From: Silene latifolia
Taxonomy: Eukaryota; Streptophyta; Magnoliopsida; Caryophyllales; Caryophyllaceae
NCBI RefSeq assembly: GCF_048544455.1
Contig: NC_133537.1
Span: 17,855,541-17,919,540 of the forward strand
DNA length: 64,000 nucleotides
Direction: 5' to 3'
Shown here piece after piece: positions 37,601 to 47,869 of the stretch. Both the position numbers and the translations under genes were made by a program. Every line of letters starts with the position of its first letter. Within the stretch, counting starts at the first letter, position 1. Under the pieces are notes generated by a model. It saw only the letters and a list, made by a program, of their open reading frames with translations. It did not search any database and was not told the origin of the DNA.

Positions 37601-38799
37601 TATAAGAATTATTATTGACTCATAATGAGTGACTCGTCGCAGTAATTTTACTATGGAGTACAAATTTAGAGAATTATGCAAACATAAGCCAGTACGGCAT
37701 ACTAAGCAGCAGAGCGAGGATATAACAAGAGCTGCCGTCTCCCTAAGTAATGAATAAAAGGATTTTTTTCAGTTAAATTACTCTACTATATTTCATTAGT
37801 AACTCGGCCTCCCCAAAAAATATCAATCCGTCTTTTATCCCTATACTCAATCCCTAGCTCCGCGACTAGACAAACTATTGAGTATTAACACCCTACTGAG
37901 TTCCTTTTTAACACAGGTAGGACCAAAATTCTTTAATCCAAACCACATAACACCTAGCTCAAACATAATCAATATACAATTATAAAACAAATTAACACAA
38001 ATACACATACACAATAAATGAATGAATAAATTATACCTTCCCAAGCATCATAAAACTCCCCCATAGGAGTATTAGCTTTAGCAGACCTCTCAGCACCACC
38101 AACACCACCACAATCCTCCGTATCAATCGAACTCGAAAAACTCATGGACTCCTGTGGATCAAAGAAATCATCACTCTCCAAACCACTTCCAATTCCTCCT
38201 TTCGCCTCGTCTTCTTCCACCTTCTCCGTTCCTCCATTTTCCACACCGTTCTCACCGCTACTGCTTTTCTCCACCGCCTCATTAATCACGTCCTCGATTC
38301 GCTCCAGAGAAATATTCTCCTCCGACAAACTCCTCGTATGTCCGACCTCCGACGAGACAGCGTCGGCCACGCGGTGTTCTGAGAAGCTCTTCGACAGACG
38401 CGGACCGCGGCGCTTGTGATTGATAAGGAAAGGAGAAGAAGGCGGAAACGAAGACGTCGGAGACAAAGGTAACGGCGTTGGCTCTGGTGTCGTGTATAAC
38501 GCTGGAGTTAACGGCGGTCGTACTGTCACGTGACTGAATTGCGGCGTCGATGCGACGGAGTTACGGCGACGAAGCTGAGGATGCGGCGGCGGTACGTCGA
38601 ACCTACTAGAAGAAGATTTGAAATCATCTAATGGCGGCAACGACGTCGTATTACGCCGTTCAAGCTTCGGAAACGCATCTTCTAGAAGAAGATTCTCGTT
38701 TTTCTTCTGTAACGACGTCGTTTTTGCGGTTGTTGTTGTGTTTGTTGTTGCTCCAGGTTCCAGGAATCGATCTAGCTGTATAGCTGAGAACGTTGGCAT
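34630..38799 (-). CDS. Plant coiled-coil protein with C-terminal membrane segment (3 coding exons)
   Basis: I do not recognise a named family. Predicted coding exons (minus strand): 38799-38037, 36972-36529, 34808-34630; GT-AG junctions, joined product 461 residues. Exon 1 starts MPTFSAIQLDRFLEPGA and is rich in Ser, Pro and Thr, with basic patches (HKRRGPRLSKSFSEH near 130-145) and an acidic part, suggesting a disordered, phosphorylatable region. Exon 2 is mostly helical and charged: coiled coil about 265-310 (ETELREMRLTLLMEIEKRK) and again about 355-400. Exon 3 has a basic run KRRRRQK followed by a hydrophobic segment (about 418-437, WGSIASAITLGSAALIW) and a 24-residue acidic tail, so it may be tail-anchored. 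Another intron probably lies just before the ATG in the 5' leader (acceptor TTTTCAG at about 38810, donor near 38910). Function unknown. Confidence 0.85.
36299..36427. repeat. 63-bp perfect tandem duplication in intron 2 of the coiled-coil gene
   Basis: Two units, 36299-36361 and 36362-36424, starting CAGTGACATTAAAGAGAAAC, with the first bases of a third unit (CAG). The two copies look identical, so the duplication is recent or polymorphic. Confidence 0.95.
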
Positions 38800-40164
38800 C
38801 TTCTGCCTCTGAAAATTCGAAACAATTAACAAAAAAAAAGTAAATTAAAATTAAATTACATGAATATTTAAATTTCGATGAAATTAACGAAAAAATGAAG
38901 AATTAAATTACCTCTAATTAAATTTTTAGAGAGAGAAAGAATGGAGGATTTGAAATGAGAACCCTAGAGAGAGAGGCGGAGGCGGTGGAAGAAGGAAGAA
39001 GAAGGGGAGGGAAATGGTAAGCAAAACGATGCGTTTTGGGGGTTGCTTGAGGTACGGAGAAGTCGTGAGATTTGATTCCTTATTTTTTCTGTTTTTTAAA
39101 AATTTAATAAAAATAAATAAAGTATGAGGAGAACGCGAGGAGGACGTGGTGCAATTTTGAATCTTTTTAGGTTTGGTTAGTTTCTGGAAGGAGAACGTGA
39201 AGGGTCTAATTTGCCCCTAGAAGGAAAGAAGATGGTGGATGTTGGGTAAGGTGAGAGGGTGGAACGGTCTTTTTAAGTTTAGGTAATAAATAAACTAGAT
39301 TGGATATGGTTAGTTATCACGGTTTATAAGTATCATTACTTGCGTTTACAGGTCTATTCTTGACTAATTCGTACGAAAAAAATAGTAAAAACAAAATTTT
39401 CTATGAGTTTTTTCATTTTCATCCACTGAGATAGATATGAATAGTTATTGTTCGTAGTTATTACGAGTAAGGCAATTGTTCAAGAGAGTTTTTCATCTTC
39501 TAATCGAGTGTCAAAAGTTAATGCTAATTCATATGACAAAACCTAAAAACAAAAATTAAACAGAGCTATATGATAAACTTACCTTTAGCATACCAAATCT
39601 TAATTATTAATTGGTTATGCCGAGAATCTTTAATAAACACACGGAAAAATAAAATTGTCTCTCGAGGAAAATAAAAGGGTAAAGGAAATAGGGGGAAGTC
39701 GAAAAGCTAAGAGTAGTAAAGAGTAAGGCAATTAATATTAGTATTTGTAAGACTAAGTCAAGGGATTAAAAGTCAAAATTGCCTCTCGAGCAAAAAGGAG
39801 GGCGGAGAATAATGATATGGGGAAGGTGTTAAGAGTAGAATGGTCATGTACGATGGAGGGGTGTTAGGGCAGCAAAAAGTGTGTGGAGGTAAATTAGGTT
39901 GAATGAGATTCATTCATATGTGATGAGGTTTGAGGAATCTTTTTTGGCAAGAAAGTGGGAGGAATCTTGTGCGTCAAGATTAAAGATTGTGTTGTATGGC
40001 ATGTGAGGAACGAGGGGACGAGGGCCCAAGTGGCCAATAATACAAAAAGCTCAGATTCAATCGTACTTACATATGTGGCTTCCTTTGCTCCATCTAATTA
40101 TTTTTTAATTATCTTTGCATTTCCACGTTTTTGTGATGGTATTTGGAAGTAGGAACTAGTATAA
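38800..40164. other. 5' flank of the coiled-coil gene and spacer
   Basis: The first 200 bp (to about 39010) should hold the 5' untranslated leader, with a GAGAGAGA purine/pyrimidine tract common near plant transcription starts. Beyond it is A/T-rich spacer. I see no gene and no clear transposon end in 39010-40164. Confidence 0.5.
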
Positions 40165-40173
40165 TACGAAGTG

Positions 40174-40361
40174 CACAAATTCTCCCTTATGACGGAGGGT
40201 ATCCGTCGCAAACTTGCGACGGATACCATATCGTCTCACAAAAAACCCATAAGGGTGAGAGACAAAGCACATGGGGTGGGTGCCCATCTTGTCCCCTCTA
40301 CCCATTTCCACTTACATAATACCTGTCGCAATATCCGACCCGTCGCAAGGGAGACCTACTG
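40174..40361. mobile_element. Mutator-type MITE, copy 3
   Basis: 188 bp flanked by the perfect 9-bp duplication TACGAAGTG (40165-40173 and 40362-40370). Ends: CACAAATTCTCCCTTATGAC and, in reverse complement, CAGTAGGTCTCCCTTGCGAC. An internal hairpin GTATCCGTCGCAA/TTGCGACGGATAC starts 26 bp in. With the copies at 32311 and 33371 it makes a local family. Confidence 0.9.
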
Positions 40362-40891
40362 TACGAAGTGTTATATAAAAAACTCCCCTTTGTGATAGAG
40401 TTGTGTAATGTCGTGTTGTGTTGTGTCGTGTCGTATTTAGGTTAAGCACGATCTCTTTCTCAAACTTTAATCCGGATATAGCCCACAATTATGGTGTGTC
40501 GTACCCTATTACCTGTGTTAATCTCGTGTCGTGCTAAAAGAGATGATGTGCAATGCTAGAGTGTATCAGCTCAACGATTCGCGAATCCATTACAATCTCT
40601 ATGTAAGGGTATAACTGAGTAGTGTAATAGTAGACACCATGTCTCGTGTCAAGCTTTAATTAGTAATGCATTGCATAGAAGGTTAGAAGGTTGAGGAAGA
40701 GCGATTGAGCATGGTGTAGTTAATTGAAACTACACAATTAAACTATGATTCAATGATCGAGTTCCGCCAATGTTTGAATAATTGTTTAATTTTATTCAAT
40801 TAATTTGTTTAGGTAGAGTTAATTTATAATTTATGGATCATTTTTGTTATTTATGTCCATCTAATTTTTATAGAACCGTATGAATATATAA

Positions 40892-41413
40892 CTAGTTTTG
40901 AAACCCGTGAAAAAATCACGGGTCTTGTATAAATTTCCCTTTTTTGGTTAATACTACTTGTATAAACACGAATTATTTGGAAACATGACAAATGATAAAA
41001 TAGGATGTGAGTTATGAAAATTAAACATAATAACACGGTACTTCGTACTATGACTACTGTCAACTCGCTTTATTTGTTTTCCTATTTAATCCTCGTTTAC
41101 TTTTCAAAGGTTAAAATTATCAAATTTTGAGTGAAAATCTGTTAAAGATTTCGCAATTTTTATTTTAAATAGTTTTTTTTGTTATTCTAAATTTTAAATT
41201 ATGGTCATTATATAATCAAATAATAAATAGAATTAATTATAAGAATGTCACTCGAATAAAATTGAGTGCTTTAGTTAGTATATATTTTATAATTATTTCA
41301 TATATAAAAATGATAGAAATTAATAAGGTGTAAAAATTTCATGTGGAATAAAATTAAATGGGTAAGGTAATGTGGAACAAAATTGAATGTGTTAAGGTAG
41401 TCTTTTAATTAGA
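40892..41413 (-). mobile_element. Short Helitron-like element (minus strand)
   Basis: About 522 bp. On the minus strand it starts TCTAATTAAAAGACTACC after an A (41414) and ends with a hairpin ACCCGTGA...TCACGGGT, eight bases and CTAG, followed by T (40891). This is the Helitron pattern: 5' TC, 3' hairpin plus CTRR, insertion between A and T, no target duplication. The 3' end is clear; the 5' end is inferred. Confidence 0.6.
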
Positions 41414-41416
41414 TAA

Positions 41417-41902
41417 CTAGTTTTGTGACCCGTGAAATTCACGGGATGTTTTGTTTCTAGTGTAATACTTTAGTGATTTAATACAATAACATACTACGAT
41501 CAATTCAATTTACGGTTTTCATGTTTTAAGGGTTGTATAAATTCAATTAGTTTTTTATACAACCGTTTATCATAAATTTAAATTAAAATGTCATACAGTA
41601 GATATACTAAGATACCCCTACCAAAATTAAAGTAACTCAATGCAAGCTAAAATTAATTAATAATATAAGTATTCATATAATCAAATTACACAAAACTATA
41701 TTATCAAACAAAGATCCCCAAAGATAGAGCACCCTCACAAATTAGATATCAAAATTTTATCAATAATTATGAAAATAACATAAAACATACAATTAGAAAT
41801 GTTATGACAAAACTAACATTTCATACCCCCATAAAATTGAAGCTAATACAATAATAAATTGTGGAACTAAGAATTTTAAAGCAGCAACAACTTGAACAAC
41901 AA
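41417..41902 (-). mobile_element. Helitron 3' end of a second minus-strand copy, 5' end unknown
   Basis: At 41417-41450 the minus strand has the hairpin CCCGTGAATTTCACGGG, then TCACAAAA and CTAG, followed by T (41416). It abuts the 5' end of the 522-bp element. The 5' terminus was not found before the plus-strand Helitron that starts at 41903, so this copy may be truncated or may continue beyond that insertion. The rest of the interval is A/T rich without ORFs. Confidence 0.55.
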
Positions 41903-44900
41903 TCTATACAATACTATTAAAAGCCTAATCTAAAATGACTCATAAAGTCCACATAGACAAATCCATGTAGGATTAAGAAAAGCCACGTCTGAATACGGAA
42001 TGCCACGTCTGTCTAAATATTGTCAGCTGCATCAATAGACATCAATTCCATTAACCCCTCCCCAATTAACAATCACCGCTTCCGTTTACCTGAAGAAAAC
42101 AAAAGGACACGATTAACACAACATTAATACCACCTCCTTCCTGATCATTACTCCAACCTCTTTCAACTTCCTCACAATCCTTTCCCCTTCAGCAAGCAAA
42201 ACCGTTGATTACCGACTATCAGAATACCTGCTCAAATGGAAGCTCATGTATATAACCACAACCAACAAAGATTACCGAAACCCAAACTGTGCCAACCCAC
42301 CGCGATTTCCCAGCGGCCAATCCACCGCCCAAACTGTGCCACCGCAATTTCCCAACCACCAAACCCCCGCCCTCCAAGATCTGTCCACAACATACAACGT
42401 CAGTACTGGGTATGTCTCTGTTCCGACGCATCCCTCGCTTTTAATTTAAATCAACATCTCTATTCTCAATTGCTTAAATTACATATCTTTGCAAATAATC
42501 GAATTGTGTATATGTGGATTAGACTGGTGATGAAATTATTTACTGATTTCGGAACGCTTTTAACATCAAAGTTATCTAGCATGGGGTATATGTGGATTTG
42601 ACTGACCAACGAAAATCAAATTGGCCAAGTTCTGAACTTTTTCGGTTTTTGCTTGGAGGTGGTAAAAGAAGTATAGCGATGGCGACAGAAATCGCCATTC
42701 TCCCCACTCGATTCTGACATTGAAGACGTCCAGACCAAAAGTAGGAATCAAGAAATTCGGACATTTGCTTACTCCAACGTATGCTTCTTTCTTATGGTTT
42801 CCTCTTTCTCCCAATATGAATTATTTACGATTGTTGTGTGTTTTGGATTTGTTACCTGTAGGAGTAGATTGGCATTTTTGTGGTTAATGGATTTGACATA
42901 AACTGTGATACATATTCTATATGATCATACTTACCAAAATTCTGATATTTTCGTATTTTAAGATGGCACAATTTTGCATTTAAGACGGTCACAATCCGTC
43001 TCAAGCCTAAGTCAGGGACATAAAATGTGTCATGGACATTGTATACATGGGTTAGCAGTAACCAAATTCATCATACCTCTGAAAGTTTTGACATTTTCGG
43101 CTTCTTAGACGGCACAAATTCTCATTTAAGACGGTCACATGGATATTGTATATATGGGCTAGGATGAACCAAATTGATCAAACCACCCAAAGCTTTCATA
43201 TTTTTAGCTTTTAAAATGGCACAAATTCTCGTGTAAGAAGGTCACAATCCGCCTCAAACTTAAGTCGAGCCACATAGCTTCCGCTTTCCTAATAAAGAGA
43301 CACTTATTGTTTGTATGGTGGGTCATTTGCTTGAATTTTGATCAGTACATACATTCATCGTCTGTACAATTAACCGAATGGTGTATATGTGGGCTAGATT
43401 GAGGACAAAATTACTTACTGGCTAAGGATCACTTTTAAGCTGATAGTTATCTAGCATAAGGTATATGTGGATTTGATTGAACCAAACGAATATCACATTG
43501 GCAAAGCTTTGACCTTTTTTTGTTTTTGCTATTGTATAGATTTGTCAGTTTATTGCATTCCCAAATTTCTTCTCGGTAGGCTTCCATTCTTTTAGCTATT
43601 GCTCTACTTTTATGATTAAATTCTCTACTTATCTAATGTATTTGTAGAGGAATTCTAGACGTAATACATGTTTTCCTTTTGTTTCATTCTCACCCCGCTT
43701 TCAACGTCTCAATTTTTCCCTGCCTTGAATGCAGTTGCTGCAGGTTGGCAAACGATATTACGCTGAATCTAGCTACGTTATTCCCCTTGGAGGTATTCAC
43801 TTCGTACAATTCCGTAGAACCGTCTGTTGGACTGTTTTGGTTATTACTAATTTAACTATGGCGTTATTTTATCGTTCCTTGATTTTTTTCCTAAAGGTGG
43901 TACTACGCTGAAATATTGGTAACCCGAGGAACAAGATTATACTGATCGATAGTCTCTAAGCCCTGCTGTTATTTTTAGCAACAGTGCAAATGGTAATTGT
44001 TACATACTTGACTAATTCGACTTGAAAGAAACGTAAACTTAAGCTATATGGCCCCCAAGAAAATTAGAACGATAGAATATTTATCATACGATCCCCTTGA
44101 TGATGGTAAATCACAGTTAATAAATCCTACAACCAGTTGTACCCAGTTGTATGCTCTAGAATCCGAGCTATATAATAAAGTTTTCGAGTTTTGTTTTAAA
44201 GAAGTCGAGCTATACCATAAAATTTCTGAACTTACTCATTTAAACATAAAAAAAATTAACTTTAAGAAAGCTCAAAAAAATTACACATAAGCTCGATAAG
44301 ATATAATTTGGTTATATAATGCTATTGTACCACTGGAGGTATAATGTTATTTGTGGGTAAATCATGATTGTTAACTTTCAATGTAGAAACCGTTTATCAA
44401 CTTGATTTCTAATAAAATTGGATGTTTTGGGATGAGAGAGAGGATAATCCTACTTTCGCTTTTTAACCTGCATATTGAGTATTTATTTTACTTTCCTTTG
44501 CTATGTCCTATTTCTGTTAGTTTAGATGATGTTGACCTATCAAATGATTGTCTAGAATGATAATCTAGGTTTGTTGTGCCGAAATCAAATTTTAATGGTA
44601 AAATGAAAGTTGGTGTGCAGTTTCAAGTTCTTGTAACAATGGCCTCAATTTTCTTGTGTGGTTTTTCTTTTCTCCTTCTATGTTTGCGAGGAAACAAACT
44701 TTGTTAGCATTGATTTTATAGTGAAAAATTGTTTGACTTATGAAACACTTGAGCCGTATTTGATTCTCAAGGATAGTATTTTGATCGAGTTATTTACCTA
44801 TGAAAAAAATGAATGACTCGCATTGTTAGGAGGTACGAGTTTACCTTTAAAATTCCTTCACATCTCGTACATGTCTCTTGTGTAGAAGTGGTTGATTGCC

Positions 44901-45701
44901 ATGTAATGTAACAACAACAACAATCGAAATGGATGACCACCTAGGAAGTAATGGTACGGAACATACAACATAAACGGGAAGGAATGACAACACTCTTGAT
45001 CGGTTCGTGTGACGGAATACGAACATTTTCGGATGGCAAATTCAAGATCGAATTGGGAGTTGAAGGAGAAATTGGGGATCTAAAATGAGATGTGGTTATA
45101 TTGTGGGTGTATCGTGTAACAAAACAAAATAAATTCAATAGTTCAAATAATTTATTTTCAATAACATTTCAAATAAAATAATAAACTAATACCGGCATGA
45201 AATCGTAGACACTATTCCAATATTAGCCGAACAAGATATGGTACGACTTAAAAAAACCGTATCATATATACATTAACCATTTCCAATAAACGGAAAACAA
45301 TTGACAACCAACCGTGTCTCCTATCGTACCCATACAAAAACACAATATCAAAGTTTTTTGCTCAACCATAGCAAAATCAAACTAAAATTGCCCGTCCAAA
45401 TTAGACCAACACTATCCCACTTCTCATTTACTCAATTGACTATTCCAATTTCTTTGGCCCGGACAAAGGGAAAATAAAACCGATGGGAACATCTACTGTT
45501 GTGTGAAATGGTATTATGTGATGCAGAACCGAAAACTACAAATATATTGAATTATATTGGAATAGAGAAATAACAAAACAACCTATACGAGAAAGTTAAA
45601 TAGCACTCCACTAACGACTTAATACAAGACAAACAGAAGATGAACCCAAACACGAAACTAAAAACAAAGAAACCCGTGATTTCCACGGGTCCCAAAACTA
45701 G
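41903..45701 (+). mobile_element. Non-autonomous Helitron, 3.8 kb
   Basis: Starts TCTATACAATACTATTAAAA directly after A (41902). It ends with the 7-bp-stem hairpin ACCCGTG-ATTTC-CACGGGT (45672-45690), then CCCAAAA and CTAG (45698-45701), followed by T. This fits Helitron ends and an A/T target. The interior has no Rep/helicase frame, so it is non-autonomous. It holds a three-unit tandem repeat (42965-43270) and a diverged direct repeat (about 42511-42660 and 43386-43535). Small ORFs inside (for example 42236-42601 and 44048-44290) match nothing I know; captured gene scraps cannot be excluded. Confidence 0.75.
42965..43270. repeat. Imperfect tandem repeat inside the Helitron
   Basis: Three units start GGCACAA at 42965, 43111 and 43218 and continue with TTTAAGACGGTCAC or a close variant. 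The words CACAAATTCTCATTTAAGAC are close to the terminal repeat of the Mutator-type MITEs at 33371 and 40174, so a MITE end may have been captured and multiplied. Confidence 0.7.
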
Positions 45702-46872
45702 TTGGATCATTATTGCCGAATACTTCACCTATTAAACAATATTATACAAAAAATGTTATGTCATCTCCTCAAATTTTCCACCTTTTAGCTATATATTTCA
45801 AAATATATATAATAAATACTCAAAAATTATTAATCATCCACGATTCCACGTTGATGTCACCAATCGTTAGTTAGTATGGAAAATATAGTTGTTTAAGCAA
45901 TCTTAGTATTTCACTTCTCCATATAATCTTCTTTCTTCAATAAATCATACCTATTAAAAAAAGTAACACAATAATAGTGGAATTTGTTTTATGCAATATT
46001 ATCGTTATTAACTTAGTTTCACCTTAAGTAATGAAAAAAAGAGGGAATGATAATCAAATCGTAGAGATGTAAGTATATTTACCTTTGAATAGCTTAACAC
46101 CATAAATAATCTTGATAGCCCCTAAATGAAAATAAAACAAATACATACGCGAAGTTGAAAATGTGATGAACACTTCATAACCCAATGAAACTTCCATAAA
46201 AAAAAATAAAAAAATTAGTTAATAATATCAGTGACACCTACCATTCTACTAACGATAGAGATAAGAAATTTTTTGCTTACAAATTTTGTCTTCCATAAAA
46301 AATATATAAACAATTGAGAATGCGTTATGGCTATTAAATATTCTTTTTTTTATTATTATCAAATTTAATATAGGCATAAATAAAGATCAAGTTCATGACT
46401 TTTGAGCATCCATTTTTCATTATTGTGAAATTTAATATAAACATAAATATGGGAAAATGAGAAATGGTATGTAAAAGGTTTGCATTATTATTATTATTAT
46501 TATTATTAATTTTTTTTTCTTACAAACTCCACTTTGCATGAAAGTCATTTAAAAAGTTATCTTGTATATGTAATTAAAATATGACATATTGATGATGATA
46601 AATATTTTGGTTTCCTTTTAATTATATTTATAAATTTGTAGATATTAGTAGCTTTATAATCCAAATTATTAGATTTTTTATTTACTACATATAAGACCTT
46701 TTAGCTGTTATCTTTATGGTTAAGGAGGAGTTAGATGAACAAATTGAATGACTTAAATGATGACAGTAAATTCTTAATTTATTTTTATAATTTAAATCAT
46801 GATCTTATGGTTTCCACACAAAAATAAATATTACTAAACCTTATAATGAGTTTTAATAATTTTTTATTAAAG
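45702..46872. other. A/T-rich spacer left of element D
   Basis: About 1.2 kb without ORFs. It has an ATT microsatellite at 46484-46508 followed by a T run. The last five bases, TAAAG (46868-46872), are the target duplication of element D. Confidence 0.6.
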
Positions 46873-47432
46873 TGTTCCGGGTGTAATTCCGGAGCAGGAT
46901 TGTGACCACTTGAGCTTGTAGAATGATGTCGTTGCTTGTCTCTTCCTTTCACTCTTTCCTGTAAAGATGAACAAACTGAGGACTCGGCTTGGTACCGAGC
47001 GTACTCACTCCGACGCTCAAGTCAGTAAACTTAGAGAGATAAGTTGTGTGTTGAACTTGGCAAAGTATATTGTAGAGAGATAAGGGAGTTTATACCAGAT
47101 ATTCCAGTTAGTTTCTCAATGAGAGATGATGAGTATTTATAGACTTTCACCTTTTGTCACGTAGTGGCCAAGTGGCTAGCAGGTGAAAAGACTGTCTTAC
47201 CCTCGGCCGAGGGACCCATGACAGGCCGGCAGGCCTGGGTGACTCCATGTTGAGGGGACTGGATGTGAGTACATGGATATGCCTCTCGGCCGGCTAGTTG
47301 CCGAGCCGAGACCCAAGTGACAGGCCGACAGACTTTGTCGGTTAGGCTGTTTTTCTCTTGACTTGTTGTCTTTTAGCTTTGACCTTGGTCAATATGTTGA
47401 CTTGGTCAGCGGGTGCAGAATATGCCCCGTCA
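46873..47432 (-). repeat. 3' LTR of element D
   Basis: 560 bp from TGTTCCGGGTGTAATTCC to TATGCCCCGTCA on the plus strand. It matches 56913-57472 along its full length with about six substitutions. TG/CA ends and the adjacent TAAAG fix the outer border. Confidence 0.95.
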
Positions 47433-47836
47433 ATTTGCCCCCAGCGTAGTCTATGCCGTGGTATGGACCTTCGATGCGTGTTGAGCGTATTCTGCGCATG
47501 TCGAACTTCTTCCTCGGCTTGATCCTGTTCAGGCCGTACCATATCCCCCCTCCACATTGTTGTGTAATGGACATCGAATGTGGAAAAGAGAAAAAAAATG
47601 GCGCTGGCCGAGACCAAGGTTGGAAGTGCCGTGTGCTTTTGATTGCCCCCGGCCAGTGCTGCCAAGCTTGGTTGATCAGCTGGCCGTTGGCAAGTAGATA
47701 CCAAGGAGCGTGTCGAATAAGATAGGTCACTGTATGTCGATTGACCTTCTGTGGCTGCATGCTTGACACGTGGCCTGGTATTGATTGGTGGACGTTTCAT
47801 GGGCTTTGCTCGATTGGTCCATGAATGGGCTTTGCT

Positions 47837-47846
47837 CTATAAATAG
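47837..47846 (+). promoter_or_regulatory. TATA box of the antisense gene in element D
   Basis: CTATAAATAG on the plus strand, a near-perfect plant TATA box. A start of transcription about 30 bp on would fall near 47870, just before a pyrimidine-rich leader with two copies of TTTCTCTCTCTA and TTTTCGAAG. No ATG frame of pol lies nearby, so it best serves the plus-strand gene. Confidence 0.65.
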
Positions 47847-47869
47847 AGCAGTGTGCCCCTCATTTTGTC

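Noticed and set aside
42236-42601. 121-codon ORF near the Helitron 5' part
   Set aside because: Pro/Asn-rich translation of a repeat, with a second ORF in another frame over the same bases; no domain.
44048-44290. 80-codon ORF inside the Helitron (MAPKKIRTIEYL...)
   Set aside because: Low complexity and Lys/Asn rich, no match to a family I know, no splice context; left as part of the Helitron.
47453-47725. 90-codon plus-strand ORF upstream of the TATA box in element D
   Set aside because: Lies before the likely transcription start of the antisense gene and has no recognisable domain.
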